A stretch of 64,000 nucleotides of DNA from positions 3,016,001-3,080,000 of the forward strand of contig JAWNZC010000406.1 in the NCBI GenBank assembly GCA_035771165.1. Direction: 5' to 3'. The stretch comes from Paragorgia papillata (Eukaryota > Cnidaria > Anthozoa > Scleralcyonacea > Coralliidae). The notes beneath the pieces were generated by a model, which was not told the origin of the DNA, made no database searches, and worked only from the letters and a program-made list of their open reading frames with translations. Each line of letters starts with the position of its first letter. Position 1 is the first letter of the stretch. A program made the position numbers and the translations under genes. Of this stretch, positions 55,851 to 64,000 are shown in pieces.

Positions 55851-58800
55851 GTATGGATTATACCATCCAGTTCAACCCGTTAAACGTTCATGGTGTTTCA
55901 AATGTTGTGTCAACGCTAAGCCGCGCTTTTCAGCACCTGTTTGATCGTCTAACTTCGGATATGGCCCCTCATGACCAAGTTCGCCTGATTCTAAACTCCC
56001 ACCAGTTAGACCGTCCCATTTCATTACCTTTCCTTCAACGAGATCAGCTGACCCCTGAAAAATTCCTGGCCGCCGTGGAACGTGTCGTCCAATCTAACAC
56101 CGAATTTACGTTGGATGAGTCGGTCAACGTCAACGTAGTTCACGTCGAGATGCCTCACGGTGGTGCGGGAAAACGACGCGACGTGGTGAATTTGCAAAGC
56201 TACCTGAACAAGAAGCAGTGTTTTATCCAAATTAAAAACAAAGACGAACTTTGTTGTGCGAGAGCTATTGTGGTTGCCAAGGCGAAATTGGATAAAGACC
56301 CACAGTACAAGAGCGTCGTTGCCCATGGTAAACCCTTTCAAAAAAATTTAGCCCGCGAACTCCACGAGACCGCTGGTGTCCCCCTGGGTCCCTGTGGGAT
56401 CCCCGAGGTCAAGAAGTTCCAGGCTGTCCTCCCTGGTTACCAGATGAACGTCGTCTCCAAGGAACATTTAAATGCCCTAATTTATTCCGGTCCTGACGCG
56501 GACAAACATCTTTACCTCTATCACCACGACAACCACTACGATGTGATCACGAGTATGCCTGCCTTCCTTGCCAGGAAACAGTACTGCCATAGATGTAAGA
56601 AAGGGTACGATAAGATTACAGACCATCCGTGTGGAGACTTATGCAAGCTGTGTCATATACAGAACTGTCCTGTCGTCAAGTGGAAATACTGCAAAGACTG
56701 CAATCGGTTCTTTAAGAGCGACGAGTGTTTCTCTCGACACAAAGCAGCAGTTGGACAACAAAAAGCCCTCTGTAGTTCGCTCACCAAGTGCCAGAAATGT
56801 CAACGCGTCGTGACCCGAGCCAGTATCAACGACCATCACTGTGGGTTAGTGCGGTGCACCGTATGTTCCAAGTACGTCAAACCAGAGAACCACCAGTGCT
56901 ATATGCAACCCATCGAAAAAAGAAATCGACAACCAGCCCAAGAAAGCATAAATAACGAGTTCCTTGACGACGACGTAGCAGTGGACAACGACGTCGACGA
57001 TACTGTCGAGCGAGAGCAAAACTTGATGTTTTTCGACTTCGAATGTACGCAAGACAATGGTCAACACATCCCCAATCTTTGTGTGGTCCAAAACGAAAGC
57101 GGTGACGAGTTCGTGTTTTCTGGGTCCAATACCAAGGACGAGTTCTGCGAGTGGGTCTTCCAGATCGAGAACGCCAACACCACCTTCATCGCCCACAATT
57201 TTCAAGCTTACGATGGTTACTTTATCCTGCAGTACCTCTATAAAAACGGTATAACTCCTGAAGTCATCACTCGCGGTGCCAAGATCCTTTCTCTCTTCGT
57301 GCCAGAATTGAAAATTAAGTTCATCGACTCGCTGTGTTTCATCCCTATGCGTCTGGCTGATTTTCCCAAGACTTTCGGTCTCACTGAGCTGGAAAAAGGC
57401 TACTTTCCCCACTTTTTCAATCGTGCTGAGAACCAGAGCTACGTGGGACCACTTCCCGACGCCAAGTTTTACGATCCCGACGGTATGAGCCCCGGTGATC
57501 GAGAGAAATTCTACGTGTGGTACAACGACCTCATCGAACGTGACTACGACTTTGACTTCCAAGCCGAAATCCTAAGCTATTGCCAGTCTGATGTTGACAT
57601 TTTGCGCCGCTGTTGCCTTGAATTCCGTGAACTGTTTTGTGATGTGACCGATGTGGACCCCTTCGCCTCTTGCCTCACTATCGCTTCTGCTTGCAACCTG
57701 GTTTTCCGAATAACCTTTTTAAAGAAGAATTCCATCGCCATCATCCCACCTCAAGGCTACAAACCCGAAAACAAACAGTCGGTGATTGCCCTCAAGATGT
57801 TAACCTGGATTGCCCTTCGAGACGATGTCGCCATTCGCCATGCACGAAACCATGGCGAGCAGCGTATCGGTAAATACCTCGTCGACGGGTACAACGCAGA
57901 GACGAACACGGTGTGGGAGGTGCAAGGCTGCCTGTGGCACGGATGTACAAAATGTTATGCCAGAGATACGGTCAATCCAGTCAACCATCTTACCATGCAC
58001 GACCTCCGCCAACGAACCCTGGAAAAGATTCAGTTCCTGAAAGACGCTGGATATAACGTCGTGGAAATTTGGACCTGCGACATCGACCGTCAGCTAGCTG
58101 CAGACCCCGAGATGAAGACCTTTTTTCAACGCTTCGAGATCTCCGAGCCCCTACAGCCTCGAGAAAGTTTTTTCGGCGGGAGGACGAACGCGACTCGTTT
58201 ATTTTACGAAGCTCAACCCGATGAGAAAGTCCACTACGTGGATTTCTGCAGTTTATACCCGTGGTGCAATAAGTACGGTGAATATCCGCTTGGTCACCCA
58301 GAGATCATCACCGAGAGCTTTAGACCGATCAATGAATACTTTGGCATGGTGAAATGTTCCGTTCTTCCTCCTCGTGGCCTCTATCATCCCGTTCTGCCGT
58401 ACCGCACTCAAGGCAAGTTGATGTTTCCGCTATGTCGAACCTGTGCTGACAATCTCCAACAAGAACCCTGTGATCACCTCGACGTCGACAGAGCTCTACA
58501 CGGTACCTGGGTCACTCTCGAGCTGCAGAAAGCGTTGGAGAAGGGGTACCGTTTGCTCAAGATTGACGAAGTTTGGCACTTTCCCGAACATACAGATGGT
58601 CTTTTCAAAGACTACGTGGACACCTTCCTCAAGATTAAGCAAGAGGTAAGATATTAATATTGTTTTTCATATGTTACTTATCAATTATGACTTATTATCC
58701 TTACTCTTATTCTTCTTCAGGCAAGTGGATATCCTGCAGATTGTGACACTGAGGAGAAAAAGGCGCAGTATATCGCAGATTACGCTGCTAACGAAGGAAT

Positions 58801-59687
58801 TCAGTTGGATCCGAATCAGATCGTCAAGAATCCTGGTCTGAGGGCGTTGGCGAAACTGATGTTGAATTCTTTTTGGGGTGAGTGTAATAGTTTTTCGTGT
58901 CAAAGAGCGCTTTTTATTTTTTAGGGTTTCTCACAGAAATATTCAGTGACTAATGTTTTTCCTCCCCTTTTCTTTTCTTTCTGTCTGTGTTTTAGGTAAA
59001 TTCGCGCCGCGTCCCAATATGACTCAGGTGAAGATCATCTCGGATCCGGCTGAATACTTTGACTTGTTGTCGAGCGACAAAGTGAACGTGACCGACGCGA
59101 ACTTTATTAATGACGAGCTGATTGAGGTACATTACGAACACACTGACGATTTCGTGCTGACCAGCGAGAAGACCAACGTGGTGATTGCGTCCGTTACTAC
59201 AGCCCACGCCCGCCTGAAACTGTACAGTGTATTGGAACAACTCAACCGTCGCGTGCTGTATTTCGATACTGACGCCATTATCTACGTGTCAAAAGAAGGC
59301 GAATGGGAACCGCCTACCGGATCCTACCTCGGAGAGTTGACCGATGAGTTAGACGGTAACCATATCGTAACCTTTGTCTCCGGTGGTCCTAAGAACTATA
59401 GTTACGAACTGAACACCGGTAAAACCGTATGTAAAGTGAGAGGGATCACCTTAAATTTTAGGACTCAGCAAAAAGTTAATCACGACGTTATGTGTGATAT
59501 GGTTTACCTCGGTGTTGTCTGTGATATAATAGATCCTGCTAAAGTTTCTGTAAATATTCCTAGTAAAATTGTACGCGATAGAACGAATAAGGATGTCGTG
59601 ACTAGGAGCGAGACTAAGGATTATAGGATCGTATACAATAAACGTGTGATTGTAAATAATTTTGATACTTTACCTTATGGATTTTAA
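55851..59687 (+). CDS. polB: Protein-primed family B DNA polymerase (Polinton PolB)
   Basis: Exons: 55851-58645 (ATG at 55853 if not spliced upstream), 58721-58877, 58996-59687; GT-AG introns with matching phases 0 and 1. About 1,213 residues from the internal ATG. After a 240-residue N-terminal region comes a Cys/His-rich block (residues about 243-352, with CHRC, CKLC, CKDC, CQKC, CTVC pairs). The exonuclease follows: Exo I FDFECTQD (D395, E397), Exo II AHNFQAYDG (about 450), Exo III YCQSDVDIL. Polymerase motif A is VDFCSLYP (about 797), B LMLNSFWGKF across the second intron, and C YFDTDAIIY. All catalytic acids are present. It copies the element from a terminal protein primer. The exons are much more GC-rich than surrounding DNA until about 59440. 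Confidence 0.9.
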
Positions 59688-59984
59688 CTTTGTGTGTTTT
59701 CTTTGTGTGTACTTCTTTTAATAACGTTGCGTGTTTGTAAATAATTTTAAAAATTTTGTGTGTGTTTGTAAATATATCTTTTATTAATACTATCTATTGT
59801 CAATTTTCAGGCGTGGCGCTTTAAGGGCTTAATGAGGGTCTTTTAGAACACAGGGTTAGAGGAGGGGGTGGAGGGGACAGGGAGTGTATTCAAGCGATAG
59901 GGCCACAGGGCCACGAAAAAGGCCCCCAGGGCCATATAAAGTATTTATTTTTGAGTACCATTTCCAAATCGTTCATTTGTTATC
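59688..59984 (+). promoter_or_regulatory. Intergenic region with TATA box for the zinc-finger gene
   Basis: T/G-rich sequence after the polymerase stop, then a G-rich stretch. TATAAAG at 59935-59941 lies 45-50 bases before the ATG at 59985, with TTCATTTG close to the expected start site. Confidence 0.5.
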
Positions 59985-60221
59985 ATGTCTCGAAGGCGTA
60001 AGGATTGTCCTGTCTGCGGCAAGCAAGGTTTATTAAGATTAGCAAATCATTTATCCAATGTTCATCAACTCTCTTCAAAAGATAGGCAACCGTATTTGAT
60101 TCGAGCTAAAGCTTCTCCTATAGATTTAGAAACTTTGTTAAACGAATTACACAGACTTATTCGAATTACTAAGTACACAAAACGGGTACAATGTACGAAA
60201 CGGCCAAAATGGTATAAATAA
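59985..60221 (+). CDS. Small C2H2 zinc-finger protein of the Polinton
   Basis: Seventy-eight residues. The N terminus is basic (MSRRRKD), followed by one finger CPVCGKQGLLRLANHLSNVH (C-x2-C-x12-H-x4-H). The rest is a helical and basic tail ending KRPKWYK. In the relic the corresponding finger is joined to the ATPase, which suggests a packaging or DNA-binding partner role. The last codons (TGGTATAAATAA) also form a TATA box for the next gene. A real gene is likely because the same finger-ATPase order is conserved in the relic. Confidence 0.65.
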   Translation: MSRRRKDCPVCGKQGLLRLANHLSNVHQLSSKDRQPYLIRAKASPIDLETLLNELHRLIRITKYTKRVQCTKRPKWYK

Positions 60222-60245
60222 GATTTCACAAGCGTTCTGTTCAGT
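60213..60245 (+). promoter_or_regulatory. Core promoter of the ATPase gene inside the zinc-finger stop
   Basis: TATAAATA at 60213-60220 contains the upstream gene's TAA stop. CTGTTCAGT at 60237-60245 puts a TCAGT initiator with its A at 60243, 30 bases from the first T of the box. The ATPase ATG follows at 60252. Confidence 0.6.
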
Positions 60246-60251
60246 TTAACT

Positions 60252-60894
60252 ATGTACTCCATACAGTTAACACATCCTTTCGGGCTCATGGTCTCTGGGG
60301 GGACCATGCAAGACGGGGAAGACATCCTTTGTGAAGGAATTGTTAGCCAACGCCCAAATCATGATCGACCCTGCTCCAGAAAATATCATGTATTTCTACT
60401 CTGAATATCAGGATACATTTGCTGAAATAGAATCATTAGTTCCAGGGATTCAGTTTATACAAGGTTTGCCTCAGTCGATGTTGGATAGCATTAACCCCAA
60501 AACAAGAAATTTGTACATCATTGACGATATGATGGGAGAAAAAGACGCAGAAATCGCTAAACTGTTTACGAAGAAATCACACCATGGGAATCTGAGTGTA
60601 ATCTACATTGTACAGAATCTGTTTCACCAAAGTAAAGATCATCGGACCATTTCCCTTAACGCCAGTTATTTATGTCTGACGAAAAACGTTCGAGATGCAA
60701 GTCAAGTGACTCATCTGGCTAAGCAACTGTATCCCAGCAACACCAAATTTTTTCAACAGGCCTATCAGATGGCGACTAAAGAGCCGTATTCCTACTTGTT
60801 TGTCGATCTCACGCCGACCTGTCCCGATGAAATTCGAGTAAGATCCGGGATCTTTCCGACTGACATCCACTACGTGTACCAGCCCAGAGTATAA
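60252..60894 (+). pseudogene. Polinton genome-packaging ATPase (A32/FtsK-like), frameshifted
   Basis: It starts MYSIQLTHPFGLMVSG in one frame and continues in another from a Walker A of the form GPCKTGKT (about 60301-60324), the frames being separated by one extra base in a run of six G at 60297-60302. Walker B is LYIIDDMM (about 60515-60540), then SVIYIVQNLFHQ, as in packaging ATPases of the PRD1-adenovirus lineage. Length about 214 residues, close to family size. The product would pump the genome into the capsid. The lesion disables this copy unless it is a base-calling error in the homopolymer. The TAA stop is part of the next TATA box. Confidence 0.8.
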
Positions 60895-60926
60895 AAGGGG
60901 CTGTTCAGTGACAATGCGATCATTTG
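60890..60926 (+). promoter_or_regulatory. TATA box overlapping the ATPase stop codon
   Basis: TATAAAAG at 60890-60897 includes the ATPase TAA. CTGTTCAGT recurs at 60901-60909, and a TCATT initiator candidate is at 60920-60924, about 32 bases from the TATA start. The next ATG is at 60930. Confidence 0.6.
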
Positions 60927-60929
60927 ACT

Positions 60930-61259
60930 ATGTCTGCTTGTATAAGAAGGAACTGTGATGTTTTAAAAGTACTGGCAAAGTGTAATCCTCAGCTGCGAAA
61001 CGCAATTATAAAAGCTGCCGACGACGATATATTAGAGGCTATAAGGCAGTGTCTTTTGAACGTGTGGTGTGAAACAATTAAGATTACTCCGAAAACAGCA
61101 AGGAAGCTAGCCCCTTATAACGATCATATCAAGTTTGTTGCTGATAAACGTAATCCAGTAACAAAAAGAAAGAAAGTTATTCTACAAGAAGGCGAAGGTT
61201 TTCTACCGTTTCTCCTAGCTCCTGTACTTGAACAACTAGCGAGTTTTTTAACCAAATAA
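60930..61259 (+). CDS. Small basic Polinton protein with hydrophobic C terminus
   Basis: 109 residues from ATG at 60930. The N-terminal half is helical with several Cys; a basic middle (DKRNPVTKRKKVI) precedes a hydrophobic C terminus (GEGFLPFLLAPVLEQLASFL). Such a basic plus amphipathic layout is like small virion proteins (adenovirus pVI/pX-type) proposed in Polintons and adintoviruses; that assignment is inference. Its TAA (61257-61259) shares one base with the next start codon. Confidence 0.6.
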   Translation: MSACIRRNCDVLKVLAKCNPQLRNAIIKAADDDILEAIRQCLLNVWCETIKITPKTARKLAPYNDHIKFVADKRNPVTKRKKVILQEGEGFLPFLLAPVLEQLASFLTK

Positions 61260-61978
61260 TGGAACACGTCCGGAGATTGGTGTTAGTTCCAGAACATATG
61301 ACAGATCGAAAGAAACCCTTGGTCACTCCTTTAACAGCGCAGGTGAATGAACTAGATTCAGAAATGCAAAATCTTCTTAAACGTCAAGATATAACACAAG
61401 ACGAGAAAGTAAAAATGTACGATCAGTCGCTTCAACGTTATCTGAATTATTACGATAAACGAATGAGTAGCCCAGTACGTGTAAACGTCATATCGCCTAC
61501 GACACCCGCTCCTGAAGAACCAGTGAATACAGAAGAGACTGCAGAAACGGCACCCTCTGAGTTGCCTGGAGAGATAGAAACTGACATTTTAGAAAGTGTA
61601 CCTGTAACAATGAAATCAAGAGCTCGACAGTTGGTTAAGAAACTAAAAACGAATAAAGACCTCATAGGATGGACTGACCAAGGACAGATGGTATTTAAAG
61701 GACGACCTATTCCGGGTACAAATGTTGTTGACTTGGTCAACGATTCTCTACGCCAACGAAAGAATTTCAACCCTGCTGGATGGCAGCTTTTCGCAAAAGC
61801 ATTAGGAAACATGAATGTTCCCGAAGGCATTATCAGAAATGAAAATCGTTTAAGCATGGTACGAGAATATAAGACTAAGGATATTTCAGACACCGCCCCC
61901 CTGACGTCATCTCCAGTAACATTGAGAAGAACAAAACGAAGAGACAAAAATATACATCCATATAAATGGGTTAAATAA
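61259..61978 (+). CDS. Conserved Polinton protein of 239 residues, role unknown
   Basis: Starts MEHVRRLVLVPEHMTD at ATG 61259-61261, overlapping the previous stop as TAATG. A coiled-coil-like part (ELDSEMQNLLKRQDITQDEK) has a counterpart attached to the relic's ATPase frame. A Pro/Thr/Glu-rich linker (about residues 80-115) leads to a C-terminal domain with WTDQGQMVFKGRPIPGTNVV and a basic tail (RRTKRRDKN). It is probably a virion or packaging component, since it sits next to the ATPase and capsid genes. No named family is asserted. Confidence 0.65.
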   Translation: MEHVRRLVLVPEHMTDRKKPLVTPLTAQVNELDSEMQNLLKRQDITQDEKVKMYDQSLQRYLNYYDKRMSSPVRVNVISPTTPAPEEPVNTEETAETAPSELPGEIETDILESVPVTMKSRARQLVKKLKTNKDLIGWTDQGQMVFKGRPIPGTNVVDLVNDSLRQRKNFNPAGWQLFAKALGNMNVPEGIIRNENRLSMVREYKTKDISDTAPLTSSPVTLRRTKRRDKNIHPYKWVK

Positions 61979-61979
61979 A

Positions 61980-62013
61980 TTTATTCCTTGTAAAGCTTTG
62001 ATATTACAATAAA
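61980..62013. terminator. Crossed polyadenylation signals between convergent genes
   Basis: AATAAA for the + strand is at 62008-62013, 30 bases after the stop at 61978. AATAAA for the - strand is at 61980-61985, about 64 bases past the protease stop (62049). The two transcripts therefore overlap at their 3' ends. Confidence 0.6.
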
Positions 62014-62048
62014 GAATTGTTTACAACATTATTTGTCTTGTATTTATA

Positions 62049-62510
62049 TTACACACTATAATATTTATGCATAAAGTCCCGAACTAGCATATCATTCCAT
62101 TCTTTATTATCAGTAAACATGCCAACAATTGTTGACATGGGTATATTTCTACATCGATGTAAAGCATAAAATAAACAATATTGTCCACACACGCGAGACC
62201 CTAATGACTGTAAAGTCTGTTCATTCCAAGCAAAACTGCTAGCATGATCTCGTAAAAACGTTTCAAAAGTTTTGCTATAAAAGCCCGGTCCTTGTCCGTA
62301 CGAATCCATGAACTCCCCTTGTCCATCTGAAGTGAGATAAATTGCTACCCAATGCGTACCAGGTCCATTACTAGAATCCACATTCAAAATAAAACCTCTA
62401 GGTCTTTCCGATATCTGACTTGGTAGACGATCCGATGGTAACACGTCTTTAAATACGGTCTTGGTAAATGGATCACCTTTCAGGACGTTCAGGATTTGTA
62501 GAGTGTTCAT
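62049..62510 (-). CDS. Adenain-like cysteine protease of the Polinton
   Basis: 153 residues from the ATG at 62508-62510 (start MNTLQILNVLKGDPF); an upstream in-frame ATG at 62579 would lie inside the capsid gene and is less likely. Catalytic residues in family order: His in GTHWVAIY, acidic residue in FMDSYGQ, Gln in the LQSLGS stretch, Cys in RVCGQYCLFYALH. Proteases of this C5/C48 type mature the capsid in adenoviruses and Polintons. The start is one base after the capsid gene's TAA. Confidence 0.85.
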   Translation of the reverse strand: MNTLQILNVLKGDPFTKTVFKDVLPSDRLPSQISERPRGFILNVDSSNGPGTHWVAIYLTSDGQGEFMDSYGQGPGFYSKTFETFLRDHASSFAWNEQTLQSLGSRVCGQYCLFYALHRCRNIPMSTIVGMFTDNKEWNDMLVRDFMHKYYSV

Positions 62511-62511
62511 C

Positions 62512-63825
62512 TTAACTGCTAAAGTCGCATAGAACGTTACGGTTGGCGTCAATTTCGATAAGACTTTGAAATTCTCCAAGCACCACGATATTTATAGCTG
62601 CTGTCAGAGCCGTTCCAAATTGACATTCTATCGATACGTTTCCATTTTTAATCGGTTGAATATGATCGCTTAGGCACAGATCAGCTGTCAGATCAAACAC
62701 GAATAGAGTGTACCCATTGGCATACTCATCTCGTGTAATACCATTGCCATCATTTTGAAATAATTTGTTAGTACCAGCATACAGGGTTTGGAAAGCGGAC
62801 ACGTAGTTACTTCCTCTCGCAGCAGCAAATTTCAGTTGCAGGGGTTTTCCAGGCAAATGCTCCCCATTTACCGTTAGACCAAGAGAAGTGATGTCGTAGT
62901 TTTTGAAATTGAAAGGATTTTTGGCATAGGTACCATTATAAGCATCTGCATCGACCATTCCAATGACTACTCGATCAGGTAGAGGGCCTTGAAATATATT
63001 TGGTTGATTGCCTGACATATTTCCTCTCGGTACAGAAACCACTTTACAACTGACATGGGCATGGGCATGAGCCATCATAACGGTAGAAGAGACGTTGACA
63101 CGTCGAACGCGAAATACACATTCTTCCAGAACCACTTTAAAGTCAGGATGATCTGCTGACCATACTAGGGAAAATGGGTTTCTCGAACCCACTAGCTTGA
63201 GCTTGATTGGTACAGCACCAAGGATATAACGGGCTTGTGCAAACAGATCGGAATGGATTCTGCCTTCCATAGCCACAGACTTACTTTGACTTGCATGAAC
63301 ATACCGCAGTTTCAAACCCTTGTTTGCATCGCCATCTACTGCTACAGGGTTCACGACATCCATTCTACCAGCTTGATCTTTATAGAACAGCGCTGAGGTT
63401 AGATGAGATGATTTTGCGTCTTTGCTAAAGTTCAGTACAGTTTCCATATATGATCGGTAGGGATAAGCAGTGCTCGACGGTGTGACAAGCTTGTTGTTCA
63501 GGTAAACTTCTACTTGAGAAAATAAAGCATGCATCCACAGATTTACAGGTCCGACTTGAACATTTTCATCGAGATTAGATCCATCATTATTGGTTATTTT
63601 TGCTTTCACATGTAGGTAACTGTTTGCTAAATCGGTATACACATCAGAATTTGCAGCACACAGAAACTCAATAGTATCTGAAGCTCCAATACTCGATACT
63701 GGATCTATATCTTCCCAAAATCCTTTATTCATTTCTACTTGTGTACCAGGCATTACAAATAAATCTAATTCTGATTTTCCACACTCACACGAATCTTTAT
63801 GTAGGGCACTAAAAGCTTGACTCAT
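62512..63825 (-). CDS. Polinton capsid protein (F54H12.2-like family)
   Basis: 437 residues, intact. The sequence is typical of the family annotated as uncharacterized protein F54H12.2 in many invertebrates: SELDLFVMPGTQVEMNKGFW near the N terminus, YPYRSYMETVLNFSKDA, GRIHSDLFAQARYIL, PFNFKNYD, YANGYTLFVFDLTADLC, and IDANRNVLCDFSS at the end. It is beta-rich with no signal peptide. I infer a jelly-roll capsid protein from family and position (between protease and packaging genes); whether it is the hexon-like major or the penton-like protein is not settled. Its ATG (63823-63825) overlaps the upstream gene's TGA as ATGA. Confidence 0.8.
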   Translation of the reverse strand: MSQAFSALHKDSCECGKSELDLFVMPGTQVEMNKGFWEDIDPVSSIGASDTIEFLCAANSDVYTDLANSYLHVKAKITNNDGSNLDENVQVGPVNLWMHALFSQVEVYLNNKLVTPSSTAYPYRSYMETVLNFSKDAKSSHLTSALFYKDQAGRMDVVNPVAVDGDANKGLKLRYVHASQSKSVAMEGRIHSDLFAQARYILGAVPIKLKLVGSRNPFSLVWSADHPDFKVVLEECVFRVRRVNVSSTVMMAHAHAHVSCKVVSVPRGNMSGNQPNIFQGPLPDRVVIGMVDADAYNGTYAKNPFNFKNYDITSLGLTVNGEHLPGKPLQLKFAAARGSNYVSAFQTLYAGTNKLFQNDGNGITRDEYANGYTLFVFDLTADLCLSDHIQPIKNGNVSIECQFGTALTAAINIVVLGEFQSLIEIDANRNVLCDFSS

Positions 63826-64000
63826 GATTTATATTTTATAAACGGTCCAATCTGTGCTTCCGTAGGCTCAGATGTTTTCTTCTTCACAGTTTGTGAACGA
63901 CTGACGGTTTTACGTTTTGTGTTGACTTTTATAGGAGAATTCACCCGTTTGCGTTTACGACCAGCTCCTGATTGGTTCGTAATCCGACGGACCCCTTTTT
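63822..64000 (-). CDS. Basic C-terminal tail of an upstream Polinton gene, partial
   Basis: An open frame enters from the window edge and ends at TGA 63822-63824. The visible 59 residues are very basic (GAGRKRKRVN, KRKTVSRSQTVKKKTS) and end QIGPFIKYKS. It is probably a virion or DNA-binding protein or the tail of a second capsid protein. It is too short by itself for reliable ORF calling, but the exact four-base overlap with the capsid start supports it. Confidence 0.6.
   Translation of the reverse strand, partial: KGVRRITNQSGAGRKRKRVNSPIKVNTKRKTVSRSQTVKKKTSEPTEAQIGPFIKYKS

Larger units (their letters stand above)
54150..64000. mobile_element. Polinton (Maverick), left part, continues past the window
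   Basis: The gene set is diagnostic: protein-primed family B DNA polymerase, packaging ATPase, adenain-like protease and a jelly-roll-type capsid protein, behind a TIR shared with the relic at 18299-25944. Gene order is five + strand genes and then a convergent - strand block. The retroviral-type integrase and the second TIR are not within the window. Most frames are open, so the copy is fairly young; the clear lesion is a frameshift in the ATPase. Confidence 0.9.

Noticed and set aside
56846..57562. 238-codon minus-strand ORF opposite the polymerase
   Set aside because: It is antisense to the exonuclease region; high GC3 of the polymerase removes stops on the other strand.
61450..61947. 165-codon minus-strand ORF
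   Set aside because: Antisense shadow of the 239-residue Polinton gene, without motifs.
62508..62579. Protease start at the upstream ATG (62579)
   Set aside because: It would overlap the capsid gene by 68 bases; the ATG at 62508-62510 gives the normal length and lies one base after the capsid stop.

Overview
The window looks like AT-rich nuclear DNA of a marine invertebrate, most likely a cnidarian (an anthozoan is my best guess). The evidence is spliced genes with GT-AG introns, a secreted PAN/EGF/GON protein, CR1/L2- and RTE-type LINEs, BEL/Pao, hAT and Harbinger-like elements, a Crypton-type tyrosine recombinase and Polintons. No bacterial features are present. The lineage is inferred from family content; I could not search a database.

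Layout. About 892-17041 and 39222-52036 are two diverged direct copies of one 13-16 kb segment. Each holds, in order, a decayed tyrosine-recombinase (Crypton/DUF3504-type) pseudogene, a repeat with partial antisense 5S rRNA similarity, a palindromic repeat, and a six-exon gene for a secreted PAN-EGF-GON protein. Copy B (43732-50332) has matching splice phases throughout and reads as an intact 358-residue protein. Copy A (8435-15393) is broken by a frameshift in the signal-peptide exon and a 1.6 kb hAT-like insertion in the PAN exon. Copy A also carries a nearly full CR1/L2-like LINE (2946-6445) with a 2A-like motif and a single in-frame TAG. Because the copies are paralogous, each serves as an empty site for the other's insertions.

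Between the copies (17042-39180) lies a repeat-rich stretch: an approx. 180-225 bp tandem array; a Polinton relic (18299-25944) inserted in that array, with long inverted arms, a zinc-finger/packaging-ATPase remnant and a 21-bp minisatellite; a run of non-autonomous hAT elements with clear 8-bp target duplications (25195-25755, 26205-26513, 26776-27115, 34487-34897); LINE fragments; a recombinase exon; a 1.7 kb TIR element; and a BEL/Pao gag relic.

Right end (about 54150-64000): the left part of a much better preserved Polinton (Maverick). After a TIR homologous to the relic's come a spliced 5' gene with a nuclear-localisation signal that probably splices into a protein-primed family B DNA polymerase, a small C2H2 protein, an A32/FtsK-type packaging ATPase with a one-base frameshift at Walker A, a small basic/hydrophobic protein and a 239-residue conserved protein (all + strand). 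Convergent with these on the - strand are an adenain-like cysteine protease, a capsid protein and the basic tail of a further gene that leaves the window. Together they are the replication and virion-morphogenesis set of a virus-like transposon. The most unusual features are the polymerase's 5' exon arrangement with tandem exon-derived repeats, TATA boxes embedded in the stop codons of upstream genes, and stop/start overlaps (TAATG, ATGA, TAAGATG) between adjacent ORFs. The integrase and right TIR are not in the window.
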